In this document: positions 36,086 to 44,101 of the stretch, one piece after another
Layout: each line of letters opens with the position of its first letter
Numbering within the stretch: position 1 is the first letter of the stretch
Source of the DNA: SHVO01 sp041905525
GTDB taxonomy: Bacteria; Pseudomonadota; Alphaproteobacteria; Rhodospirillales; Rhodospirillaceae
Assembly (NCBI GenBank): GCA_041905525.1
Contig: JAYRKY010000002.1
Span: 62,001-126,000 of the forward strand
Direction: 5' to 3'
DNA: 64,000 nucleotides
Notes under the pieces: model-generated
Told to the model about the DNA's origin: nothing
Databases searched by the model: none
What the model saw: only the letters and a program-made list of their open reading frames with translations
Translations under genes and position numbers: made by a program

Positions 36086-36849
36086 AGCCGGCGGACGTCG
36101 TCACCTTCTACACGCGCTTGCGGGAGCAGAACCCCGAGCCCGCGACGGAACTTGTCTATCTCAATCCCTACACTTTGCTCGTCGCCGTCGTCCTGTCGGC
36201 ACAGGCCACCGATGTCGGTGTGAACCGCGCAACGGGGCCGCTATTCGCCGTGGTCGATGCGCCGCAGAAGATGCTCGATCTCGGGGAAGAAAAGCTGCGC
36301 GACTACATCAAGACCATTGGCCTATTCAACACCAAGGCCAAGAACGTGATGGCGCTGTCGAAGATCCTGGTCGATCAATATGGCGGCGAGGTGCCGGCCG
36401 ACCGCGATTTGCTGGAGCAGCTTCCAGGGGTCGGACGAAAGACCGCGAACGTCGTGATGAACGTGGTGTTCGGCCAGCCGACCATCGCGGTCGACACGCA
36501 TATCTTTCGCGTCTCGAACCGTACCGGTCTCGCGCCCGGCAAGACGCCGCTGCACGTCGAGGAAAAGCTGGAGAAGGTGACGCCGGACTCATTCAAGCGT
36601 CACGCGCATCACTGGCTGATCCTGCACGGGCGCTACATCTGCGTCGCGCGCACGCCGCAATGCTGGCGCTGTCCCGTGGCGGATCTTTGCGCCTACAAGC
36701 CCAAGACACCGCCGCCGGGCGAGCGGGCAAAAGCGCCGCGCCTTGACATGCGCGAAAAAAAGACGGTGAAGGCGGTCGCGAAGATCGCCGCCACGGCCGC
36801 GAAGACCGCCGTCAAAAAAACCGCCAAGAAACCTGTGAAGAAGCGTTAA
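36082..36849 (+). CDS. nth: Endonuclease III with Lys/Ala-rich C-terminal tail
   Basis: DNA glycosylase/AP lyase for oxidised pyrimidines. The core (about 1-222) has the helix-hairpin-helix LPGVGRKTANVV with catalytic Lys, the catalytic Asp in VDTHIFRV, and the iron-sulfur ligands C-X6-C-X2-C-X5-C (CVARTPQCWRCPVADLC). Residues 223-255 form an added Lys/Ala-rich tail of the histone-H1 type (for example AAKTAVKKTAKKPVKKR), absent from E. coli Nth. The tail may raise DNA affinity. The start overlaps the dapB stop by 4 bp. Confidence 0.95.
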   Translation: MKPADVVTFYTRLREQNPEPATELVYLNPYTLLVAVVLSAQATDVGVNRATGPLFAVVDAPQKMLDLGEEKLRDYIKTIGLFNTKAKNVMALSKILVDQYGGEVPADRDLLEQLPGVGRKTANVVMNVVFGQPTIAVDTHIFRVSNRTGLAPGKTPLHVEEKLEKVTPDSFKRHAHHWLILHGRYICVARTPQCWRCPVADLCAYKPKTPPPGERAKAPRLDMREKKTVKAVAKIAATAAKTAVKKTAKKPVKKR

Positions 36850-36858
36850 GGCGTTTCG

Positions 36859-37281
36859 CTAAAGCGTCTCAATGGCGCCCTGCAGGCGTCCGCCATTGGC
36901 CACCGCGATCGTCTTGTAGCTCACCTTTCCGGTGACCACGCCGCTTGCGGCGATTTCCAGATGACCATTGACCTTGAGGTCGCCGTCGTAGGTTCCGGCG
37001 ATGGTGGCGCTGTCCACTTCGCTCGAGCCCTTGAACGTGCCGTTCGCGGTGACGTCCAGCGTCTTCACGCCGGAGACCTTCGCGTCGACATGACCATCGA
37101 CCACGAGGCGTTCGCAGCCCGAGACTTCGCCGTGGATGCGCACCTGTTTGCCGACCGTGAGGCGCTTGCCTTCCACGTCGTCGCCGCCGCGCATCGCGCC
37201 CGGGTTGGGAATGTCGGCCACGCGGCGCGGAATCTGCGGCGTGAACGCGGCCATGCGGTCTGACGTGAATCTATCCGACAT
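36859..37281 (-). CDS. Bactofilin (polymer-forming cytoskeletal protein)
   Basis: A bactofilin: a right-handed beta-helix subunit that self-assembles into filaments without nucleotides, often recruiting cell-wall enzymes. From ATG 37281 it is 140 aa, with a Pro/Arg-rich N-terminal lead (about 1-40) and the DUF583 core (RLTVGKQVRIHGEVSG, SSEVDSATIAGTYDGDLKV). AGGGAG lies 7 bp upstream of this ATG, which is why it is chosen over the longer frame that begins with TTG at 37473. The gene stands alone, divergent from the PfkB kinase and convergent with nth. Confidence 0.9.
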   Translation of the reverse strand: MSDRFTSDRMAAFTPQIPRRVADIPNPGAMRGGDDVEGKRLTVGKQVRIHGEVSGCERLVVDGHVDAKVSGVKTLDVTANGTFKGSSEVDSATIAGTYDGDLKVNGHLEIAASGVVTGKVSYKTIAVANGGRLQGAIETL

Positions 37282-37613
37282 CGAGGTCTCCCTGGTGAGC
37301 GTGCTGGTGCGGAACAAGCCGCGCTTCGATGGGCGCGCGGAGAAAGCCTTTGGCGGCGGGCGAATGCCGCGCGTCATCTTCGACAGATCAAGCCGCGGAC
37401 TGGTCTCTCCCCCTTGGTCCGCGCCGTCCTGTTTGTCCTGTTCCAGCACCGGTGTTGTCCTGTCCTTGGTCAAGGAAAGCGATGGAACGTAGCGAGGGTC
37501 GGTTAAAAACCCCTGAAAAACCTAGCATAGTGCGCTTTATCGCCGGAAGCTTCTGTGCTCTATAGCCCCGGTTACACAGCTTTTTCGTCCTCACCATCCA
37601 CAGGAATTCCGCT
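37282..37613. other. Divergent spacer between bactofilin and PfkB-kinase genes
   Basis: A 332-bp spacer. Its bactofilin-proximal 190 bp remain open in the bactofilin frame back to a TTG at 37473, so an N-terminally longer protein cannot be excluded, but no ribosome-binding site supports it. The rest is AT-richer (37500-37575) and presumably carries the promoters of both genes. Nothing else was recognised. Confidence 0.5.
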
Positions 37614-38600
37614 ATGCCAGAGGCCCGCTACGACGTCATCGGTATCGGTTCGGCCATCGTCGACATCCTTTCCCGCACCGACGACGACTTCATCAAGGCT
37701 CATGGCATGGTGAAGGGCACGATGGCGCTTTGCGACGCGGACCGCTCGAAATTCATTTACGACCGTATCGGCAAAGCCGTGGAAATCTCCGGCGGTTCGG
37801 CCGCCAACTCCATGGCCGGCATCGCCTCCATGGGCGGCAAGGGCTGCTTTATCGGCAAGGTCGGCAAGGACAAACTCGGCGAGATCTTCATCCATGATAT
37901 CGAGGTCGCCGGTGTCGATTACGCCGGCGGTATCGGCTCGCTCCCAACCGCCACCTGCGTGATCCTGGTGACCCCGGACGGCCAGCGCACCATGAACACC
38001 TTCCTGGGCGCCTGCACCGAAGTCGGCCCCGACGACATCGACGCCGCCAAGATCGCGGACTCTCACGTCCTCTACATCGAGGGCTATCAGTGGGATACGC
38101 CGCAAGCCAAGGCCGCCATCCGCAAAGCGACCAAAGCCGCGAAAGACGCGGGCCGGCAGGTGGCTTTGTCCCTGTCCGATCCATTCGTCGTCGACCGTCA
38201 CCGCGGCGACCTGCTGGGCCTCATCAAGGACGAGGTCGATATCCTGTTTGGCAACGAGGAAGAAATCTTCCGCCTTTATGAAGCGGGCGATCTTTCGACC
38301 GCGGTGGAACGCCTGCGCGGCGCGAAGGTGCTGGCGGTCATGACCCGCGGCGCCAAGGGCGCGGTGGTGTTCGACGGCCAGACCACCGCGGCGGTCGATG
38401 CCGCCCCGGTGGAGAAGGTGGTGGACACGACGGGGGCGGGCGACCTCTTCGCCGCCGGGTTCCTCTATGGCTACACCCACGGCCGCACGCTCTTGTCCTG
38501 CGCCCGAATCGGCTCGCTGGCCGCCGCCGAGGTCATCTCCCACATGGGCGCCCGCCCGGAAACCTCCCTGCGCGACCTCATCGCCAAGAATGGATTATAA
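37614..38600 (+). CDS. PfkB-family carbohydrate/adenosine kinase
   Basis: A 328-aa ribokinase-fold kinase. The N-terminal GIGSAIVDIL, the first PfkB signature around GGSAANSMAGIASMGGKGCF (about 59-78), and the second with the catalytic Asp and anion hole DTTGAGDLFAAGF (about 273-285) are present. Homologues in alphaproteobacteria are annotated as adenosine kinases; the substrate cannot be decided without modelling. An isolated plus-strand gene, followed by a REP-like palindrome starting right at its stop codon. Confidence 0.88.
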   Translation: MPEARYDVIGIGSAIVDILSRTDDDFIKAHGMVKGTMALCDADRSKFIYDRIGKAVEISGGSAANSMAGIASMGGKGCFIGKVGKDKLGEIFIHDIEVAGVDYAGGIGSLPTATCVILVTPDGQRTMNTFLGACTEVGPDDIDAAKIADSHVLYIEGYQWDTPQAKAAIRKATKAAKDAGRQVALSLSDPFVVDRHRGDLLGLIKDEVDILFGNEEEIFRLYEAGDLSTAVERLRGAKVLAVMTRGAKGAVVFDGQTTAAVDAAPVEKVVDTTGAGDLFAAGFLYGYTHGRTLLSCARIGSLAAAEVISHMGARPETSLRDLIAKNGL

Positions 38601-38639
38601 TGGGGTCAGACTCCATTTCAGCACCTTACTCTGGCCCCA
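38601..38639. repeat. REP-like imperfect palindrome
   Basis: TGGGGTCAGA (38601-38610) and TCTGGCCCCA (38630-38639) are inverted repeats matching at 9 of 10 positions, separated by 19 bp. The TGGGGTCAGA core is of the kind seen in extragenic palindromes mobilised by RAYT-type transposases. It lies immediately after the kinase stop codon. Only one copy is in this window, so repeat status genome-wide is inferred. Confidence 0.5.
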
Positions 38640-38695
38640 AATCCGCGCCTCGCAGCGATTTAACCGTATTGACAGGGCTTTGCTGCACCGCACCC

Positions 38696-38724
38696 TTGAT
38701 CAAAAGGCGGGCTAAGTATATATA
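38696..38724 (+). promoter_or_regulatory. Candidate promoter upstream of typA
   Basis: TTGATC (38696-38701) and TATATA (38719-38724) are spaced by 17 bp. The -10 lies within an inverted repeat, GGCGGGCTA (38706-38714) and TAGCCGCC (38723-38730), which could be an operator. The predicted transcript would pass through a terminator-like hairpin at 38743-38772 before reaching typA. Confidence 0.5.
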
Positions 38725-38742
38725 GCCGCCAACTTTAAGCGC

Positions 38743-38777
38743 GCCGGGCAGCCCCTCTAAGAGGCGCCCGGCTTCTT
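38743..38777 (+). terminator. Terminator-like hairpin in the typA leader
   Basis: GCCGGGC (38743-38749) pairs with GCCCGGC (38766-38772); within it CCTC-TAA-GAGG extends the stem. TTCTTTAT follows. Its place between the candidate promoter and the typA start (38853) suggests either an attenuator of typA or the end of a very short leader RNA. It could instead end read-through from the upstream kinase gene. Confidence 0.6.
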
Positions 38778-38852
38778 TATACCCCTTGGACCTTACGGAG
38801 CCCCGGCGTGGCGACCCCTCGCGCGGCTCCTTGTGTGTAGTGGATGTGCCCT

Positions 38853-40679
38853 ATGGAACTGCGCAACATCGCCATCATCGCCCACGTCGACCATGGCAAG
38901 ACGACCCTCGTGGACGCCTTCCTCAAGCAGTCCGGCGCGGTGCGTGCGAACGCCCGCATGGACGAATGCGCGATGGACTCCAACGACCAGGAGCGCGAGC
39001 GCGGCATCACCATTCTCGCCAAGTGCACGGCGGTCGAGTGGCGCGGCATCAAGATCAATATCGTCGACACCCCGGGCCACGCGGACTTCGGCGGCGAAGT
39101 GGAACGCATCCTCTCGATGGTCGACGGCGTGTGTCTGCTGGTCGACGCCTCGGAAGGTCCGCTGCCGCAAACCAAGTTTGTGCTGTCCAAGGCCCTTGGG
39201 CTGGGCCTGCGTCCGATCGTGATCGTCAACAAGATCGACCGCGGCGACGCCCGTCCGGACGAAGTCCACACCGAGATTTTCGATCTGTTCGCCAATCTCG
39301 GCGCCACCGATCAGCAGCTCGACTTCCCGACGCTGTTCGCCGTCGGCCGCGAAGGCTGGGCCGTGCGCGACCTGGAGAAGGACGAGCGCAAGGATCTCAC
39401 CCCGCTGTTCGAAACCATCGTTTCACATGTGCCGCCGCCGAACCGCGACAAGAACGCGCCGTTCTCGATGCTGGCGACCACGCTTGAGTTCGACAACTTC
39501 CTGGGCCGCATCCTCACGGGCCGCATCGAAACCGGCATCGCCAAGGTGAACATGCCGCTGAAGGTGCTGTCGCGCGACGGCAAGGTCCTCGAAACCGGCC
39601 GCGCCACGAAGCTGCTGTCCTTCCGCGGCCTCGAGCGTATTCCCGTCGACACCGCCGAAGCGGGCGACATCATCGCGCTGGCCGGCATGGAAAACGCCAA
39701 CGTTGCCGACACCTTCTGCGCGCCGGAAGTGAACGAGCCGCTGAAGGCCCGCCCGATCGATCCGCCGACGCTGGCCATGACCTTCGGCGTGAACGATTCG
39801 CCGTTCGCTGGCCTGGAAGGCGACAAGCTCACCACCCGCGTCATCGGCGCGCGCCTCGCGCGCGAAGCCGAAGGGAACGTCGCCATCCGCGTCACCGAGT
39901 CCGAGGACAAGGACGCCTTCGAAGTGGCCGGCCGCGGCGAACTTCAGCTTGGCGTGTTGATCGAAAACATGCGCCGCGAAGGCTTCGAACTTTCAATCTC
40001 GCGCCCGCGCGTTCTTTTCCAGACGGACGAGAACGGCAACAAGCTCGAGCCGATGGAAGAAGTCGTCATCGACGTCGATGAACAGTATTCCGGCGTCGTC
40101 GTCGAGAAGATGTCGATCCGCAAGGGCGAGCTTCAGGAAATGAAGCCGGCCGGCGGCGGCAAGACGCGCATGGTGTTCATCGCCCCGTCGCGCGGCCTGA
40201 TCGGTTATCACGGCGAATTCCTCACCGACACGCGCGGCACCGGCGTCATGAACCGCCTGTTCCACTCCTACGGTCCGTACAAGGGCGCCATCGCCGCGCG
40301 CCGCCAGGGCGTGCTCATCTCGACCGACACCGGTGAAGCCAACACCTATGGCCTGTTCAACCTCATCGACCGCGGCCCGCAGTTCGTCTCGCCCGGCACG
40401 AAGGTCTACATGGGCATGATCGTCGGCGAACACACCCGCGACAACGACCTGGAAGTGAACCCGCTGAAAGCCAAGCAGCTCACCAACTTCCGCACCGTGA
40501 TGAAGGACGACAAGCAGGACCTGCCGCCGCCGCGCATCATGACCCTCGAACAGGCGCTGGCCTACATTCAGGACGACGAGCTGGTGGAAGTGACCCCGAC
40601 CAGCATCCGTCTGCGCAAGCGCTACCTCGACGTCAACGATCGCAAGCGCTACGCCAAGCAACTCGCCGCCGCCGGCTGA
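38853..40679 (+). CDS. typA: Ribosome-associated translational GTPase TypA/BipA
   Basis: EF-G-like GTPase that helps ribosome assembly and stress adaptation. The 608-aa protein has the G1 motif AHVDHGKT at 10-17, DTPGHADFG (G3), NKIDR (G4), EF-G-like domains II, III and V and the TypA-specific C-terminal domain with RLRKRYLDVNDRKR. ATG 38853 gives the conserved MxLRNIAIIAHVDHGK start; an ATG nine bases earlier is possible. A strong terminator follows. Confidence 0.96.
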   Translation: MELRNIAIIAHVDHGKTTLVDAFLKQSGAVRANARMDECAMDSNDQERERGITILAKCTAVEWRGIKINIVDTPGHADFGGEVERILSMVDGVCLLVDASEGPLPQTKFVLSKALGLGLRPIVIVNKIDRGDARPDEVHTEIFDLFANLGATDQQLDFPTLFAVGREGWAVRDLEKDERKDLTPLFETIVSHVPPPNRDKNAPFSMLATTLEFDNFLGRILTGRIETGIAKVNMPLKVLSRDGKVLETGRATKLLSFRGLERIPVDTAEAGDIIALAGMENANVADTFCAPEVNEPLKARPIDPPTLAMTFGVNDSPFAGLEGDKLTTRVIGARLAREAEGNVAIRVTESEDKDAFEVAGRGELQLGVLIENMRREGFELSISRPRVLFQTDENGNKLEPMEEVVIDVDEQYSGVVVEKMSIRKGELQEMKPAGGGKTRMVFIAPSRGLIGYHGEFLTDTRGTGVMNRLFHSYGPYKGAIAARRQGVLISTDTGEANTYGLFNLIDRGPQFVSPGTKVYMGMIVGEHTRDNDLEVNPLKAKQLTNFRTVMKDDKQDLPPPRIMTLEQALAYIQDDELVEVTPTSIRLRKRYLDVNDRKRYAKQLAAAG

Positions 40680-40700
40680 GCGAGAGCCGTAGAGACTGAC

Positions 40701-40736
40701 AAAGGGGCCTGGTCCATCGGACCGGGCCCTTTTTGT
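40701..40736 (+). terminator. Intrinsic terminator after typA
   Basis: AAAGGGGCCTGGTCC pairs with GGACCGGGCCCTTTT (one mismatch/bulge) around an ATC loop, followed by TTTTTGTTTT. It is a classic strong terminator 22 bp after the typA stop. Confidence 0.92.
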
Positions 40737-40771
40737 TTTCGCCCCTTCCGGTTTGTGCGAGACTCCGCGCC

Positions 40772-42424
40772 ATGGCGGAGGGCGTCACACCAAAATCAGG
40801 CTTCGCGGGGCTCGCGGTCTATCTCGACCGGCGCGTCGGGATCATGCTCGCCCTCGGCATCTCGGCCGGTCTGCCGTTCATGCTCATCTTCGACACGCTG
40901 TCGGCCTGGCTGCGCGAGTCCGGCCTGACGCTGGAAGTCATCGGCTTCTTCTCGCTCGCCACGCTGTCCTACGCCTTCAAGTTCGTGTGGGCGCCGCTGG
41001 TCGACCGCGCGCCGATCCCGGTGCTGACGCGGCTTCTCGGCCAGCGCCGTTCGTGGATGCTGCTGGCACAGCTCGCCATCATCGCTGGGCTCTGGGCGAT
41101 CTCGGCCACCGACCCGGCCACCAATCTCGCCATGATGGCGGTCTTCGCCGTGGCGACAGGCTTGGCGTCGGCGACGCAAGACATCGCCATGGACGCCTGG
41201 CGCATCGAGGTCTCCGATGACCACGAGCAGGGCGCCATGGTCGCCGCCTACACCTGGGGCTACCGCATCGCGCGCCTGATTGCCGGCGTAGTGCCGCTGA
41301 TCGTGGCCCAGGCGTTCAATTGGTCGCTCTCCTATTTCGTCATGGCGGCGATGATGCTGATCGGCGTCGCCGCCACTTTGCTCGCCCCACGCGAGAAGGC
41401 CGCCGCGCTGCGGCCCGTCGCCGACGAACGCGTGCCCGTGCGTCCCGTGGCCGACCGGGTGGAATGGATCGTTCGCCTGTTGTTGCTCGCCATAGGCGCG
41501 GCCGCGCTCGGGTCCGGCCTCTCGGCGCGCGCCGACCTTCTCGCCTTCGCGCTCACGCCGGAGCAGGGCGCGGCGCTGAAAACCGCGTGGCGCGCGAACA
41601 TCCTGCTTCAGCTTGCCGGTGTCGCCGTGGGCTTCGTGCTCTTCTTCCTGGCGGCGACTCCGCTTCCGCACCGCGAGACGCGCCCCGGCTTTTTCCTGGC
41701 GCGCGCATTCATCGACCCCTTCGCCGATTTCTTCCGCCATCACCGCCGCGAAGCGGGGCTGATCCTCGCGGTCATTTGCCTCTACCGCGTCGCCGACTTC
41801 ACCCTCAACATCATGAACCCCTTCTATCTCGATCTCGGTTTCACCCTGGTGGAACTCGCCGAGGTGCGAAAGGTCTGGGGCACGATCATGTCGATGCTCG
41901 GTGTCTTCATCGCCGGCGCGGCCATGGCCCGCTGGGGCCTGATGAAACCCTTCCTGGTCGGCGCGTTCCTTGGACCGCTCAGCAACCTTGCCTTCGCCTG
42001 GGTGGCGACCCAAGGCCACGATATACCGGCGCTGATGATCGCCATGGCCATCGACAATATCTCCGAGGCCTTCTCCGGCGCGTGCCTGGTCGCCTATATG
42101 TCCAGCCTGACCACGACCGGCTTCACGGCCACCCAGTACGCGCTATTCGCTTCGCTCTACGCCATCCCCGGGAAACTGGTGGGGTCGCAGTCGGGCCGCA
42201 TCGTCGAAGCCTCTGCGCGCGCCGCGGAAGACGGCGGCTTCGCCGCGCCGCTGCGCGATCTGTTCCAGGTGCCGCCCGAGGCTATGGCAAAAGGCGCCGC
42301 GGCCATCGACGTGTCCTCGGCCTCCCTCGGCGCGGGCTATGTGGCGTTTTTCATCTACACCTTCTTGGTCGGGCTGTTCGCCATTGTGCTGACCTGGATG
42401 CTCGTCCGCCGGAAGGCCGCGTAG
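40772..42424 (+). CDS. ampG: AmpG-family muropeptide permease, copy 1
   Basis: A 550-aa MFS transporter of the AmpG type, which imports GlcNAc-anhydroMurNAc peptides from the periplasm for cell-wall recycling. It has about 12-14 hydrophobic segments; characteristic AmpG motifs include GISAGLPFMLIFDTLSAWLR near the N-terminus, YAFKFVWAPLVDR, TQDIAMDAWRIE and SSLTTTGFTATQYALFAS. The frame open to 40733 is not used; ATG 40772 fits the family. Its closest visible relative is the adjacent gene 3 bp downstream, so the two arose by tandem duplication. Confidence 0.93.
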   Translation: MAEGVTPKSGFAGLAVYLDRRVGIMLALGISAGLPFMLIFDTLSAWLRESGLTLEVIGFFSLATLSYAFKFVWAPLVDRAPIPVLTRLLGQRRSWMLLAQLAIIAGLWAISATDPATNLAMMAVFAVATGLASATQDIAMDAWRIEVSDDHEQGAMVAAYTWGYRIARLIAGVVPLIVAQAFNWSLSYFVMAAMMLIGVAATLLAPREKAAALRPVADERVPVRPVADRVEWIVRLLLLAIGAAALGSGLSARADLLAFALTPEQGAALKTAWRANILLQLAGVAVGFVLFFLAATPLPHRETRPGFFLARAFIDPFADFFRHHRREAGLILAVICLYRVADFTLNIMNPFYLDLGFTLVELAEVRKVWGTIMSMLGVFIAGAAMARWGLMKPFLVGAFLGPLSNLAFAWVATQGHDIPALMIAMAIDNISEAFSGACLVAYMSSLTTTGFTATQYALFASLYAIPGKLVGSQSGRIVEASARAAEDGGFAAPLRDLFQVPPEAMAKGAAAIDVSSASLGAGYVAFFIYTFLVGLFAIVLTWMLVRRKAA

Positions 42425-42427
42425 CCC

Positions 42428-44101
42428 ATGACCGCGGCGGCGTCATCACGGTCATGGCGCCAGACCTTCGCGGTGTACCGCGAGCGCTCTACGCTCACGA
42501 TGTACGGCCTCGGCTTCGCCTGCGGGCTTCCGTTCTGGCTGATCTACGACACGCTCACCGCTTGGCTGCGCGACGCGGGTTTGTCGCTCGACACCATTGC
42601 CTTCTTCAGCCTTGCGACGCTGCCCTATGCGTTCAAGTTCCTGTGGGCACCCTTGTTGGATCGTACACAGGTCCCGATCCTCACCCGCCGCATGGGGCAC
42701 AGGCGTTCATGGATGATCCTCGCGCAAGTGTTTGTAGTCGCCGGCCTGCTTGCGATCTCGCTCACAGACCCCTCCGTCAACTTCACTGTCACCGCCTGCG
42801 TCGCGGTCTTCATCGGTTTCGCCGGAGCGAGCCAGGACATCGTCGTGGACGCCTGGCGCATCGAGGTGGTGCCCGCGAGCCAGCAAGGCGCGATGCTGAC
42901 GACCTATCAGTGGGGCTATCGCACCGCCTTCCTCGTCGCGGGCGCCGTGCCCCTCTATCTCGCGGACTTCTTCGATTGGAGTACCGGCTATTTCGCCATG
43001 GCCGCCGCCATGGGGCTCGCGCTCGTCGCCACGGTGCTCGCGCCCCAGGAAAAACCGCATACGCTCAGTCCCATTCCGCGCGCGGCCGGTGAACCTCGGC
43101 GCGCCGCCGAGCGCGCCGAGTGGATCGTCCGTCTCGCGATCCTTGCCGTCGGCGCCGTCATCCTGGGTTCGGGCCTTTCGACCCGCGATACGGCTCTCGT
43201 CGCGCTTTTGCCCGCCGAAACAGGCGCGTGGCTTCATGAGGTCTGGAGCCGTCCGACCCTGGGAACGCTGGTCCATACAGCGACGGTTGTGCTCGGCTTC
43301 GGTGTGATCGTGCTCTGCGCCTGGCCGCTGCCCAGACGCGAGACCCAGCCCGGTCTCTATCTCGCCCATGCGTTCGGCGATCCCCTCAAGGATTTTTTCG
43401 CCCGCTTCGGCCGCGCGGCGCTGCTGATGCTGGTGCTGATCTGTTTCTACCGCGTCTCGCAGTTCGTCATGGCGGTGATGCTGAACCCGTTTTACCTCGA
43501 TCTCGGGTTCACCTTGAGCGAGGTCGCCAGCGTGCGGAAGTTCTATGGCGCGGCGATGGATATGACCGGCGTGCTGATCGGCGGACTTGCCATCACGCGC
43601 TGGGGTATCATGCGCTGCCTGGTGGCCGGCGCGCTGATCGCGCCCCTAAGCAACCTGGGCTACGCGGTCCTCGCGGCCCACGGCCCCGACGTTCCTATGT
43701 TCATGTTTGTCCTCGGCATCAACAACATCGCCCAGCAGTTCGCGGGCGTGTGTCTCATCGCCTATATGTCGAGCCTGACAAGCGCCGGCTTCACGGCCAC
43801 CCAATACGCGCTCTTCACCTCGCTCTATGCGCTGCCCGACCGGTTCTTGATGACGCAGTCGGGGCGCATCGTGGAAGGCATCGCCTCGTCCGCGGCGGGC
43901 GGCGGCCTGTTTGCGCCGTTGCAGGCGTATCTCGCGGGGCTGCCCGCCGGCGGTTACGCCGCCGGCGCGGCGCGCACGTCGCTTGCGCCCGAAGCGCTGG
44001 GTGCCGGCTACGTCGGCTTCTTTATTTATACGTGTCTGATCGGGCTCGTGGTCGTACCGGTCGCGATCATCGTCGCGCGGCGCGCGGGGAAGGCGGCTTA
44101 G
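42428..44101 (+). CDS. ampG: AmpG-family muropeptide permease, copy 2
   Basis: A 557-aa paralogue of the preceding gene with the same motifs in the same order (GLPFWLIYDTLTAWLRDAGL, YAFKFLWAPLLDR, SQDIVVDAWRIEV, SSLTSAGFTATQYALF) but clearly diverged in the loops and middle third. Twelve or more membrane segments are apparent. It starts 3 bp after copy 1, so both are co-translated. The stop codon shares bases with the stop of the convergent histidine kinase gene (44098-44101). Divergence suggests separate substrates, for example different anhydro-muropeptides. Confidence 0.92.
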   Translation: MTAAASSRSWRQTFAVYRERSTLTMYGLGFACGLPFWLIYDTLTAWLRDAGLSLDTIAFFSLATLPYAFKFLWAPLLDRTQVPILTRRMGHRRSWMILAQVFVVAGLLAISLTDPSVNFTVTACVAVFIGFAGASQDIVVDAWRIEVVPASQQGAMLTTYQWGYRTAFLVAGAVPLYLADFFDWSTGYFAMAAAMGLALVATVLAPQEKPHTLSPIPRAAGEPRRAAERAEWIVRLAILAVGAVILGSGLSTRDTALVALLPAETGAWLHEVWSRPTLGTLVHTATVVLGFGVIVLCAWPLPRRETQPGLYLAHAFGDPLKDFFARFGRAALLMLVLICFYRVSQFVMAVMLNPFYLDLGFTLSEVASVRKFYGAAMDMTGVLIGGLAITRWGIMRCLVAGALIAPLSNLGYAVLAAHGPDVPMFMFVLGINNIAQQFAGVCLIAYMSSLTSAGFTATQYALFTSLYALPDRFLMTQSGRIVEGIASSAAGGGLFAPLQAYLAGLPAGGYAAGAARTSLAPEALGAGYVGFFIYTCLIGLVVVPVAIIVARRAGKAA

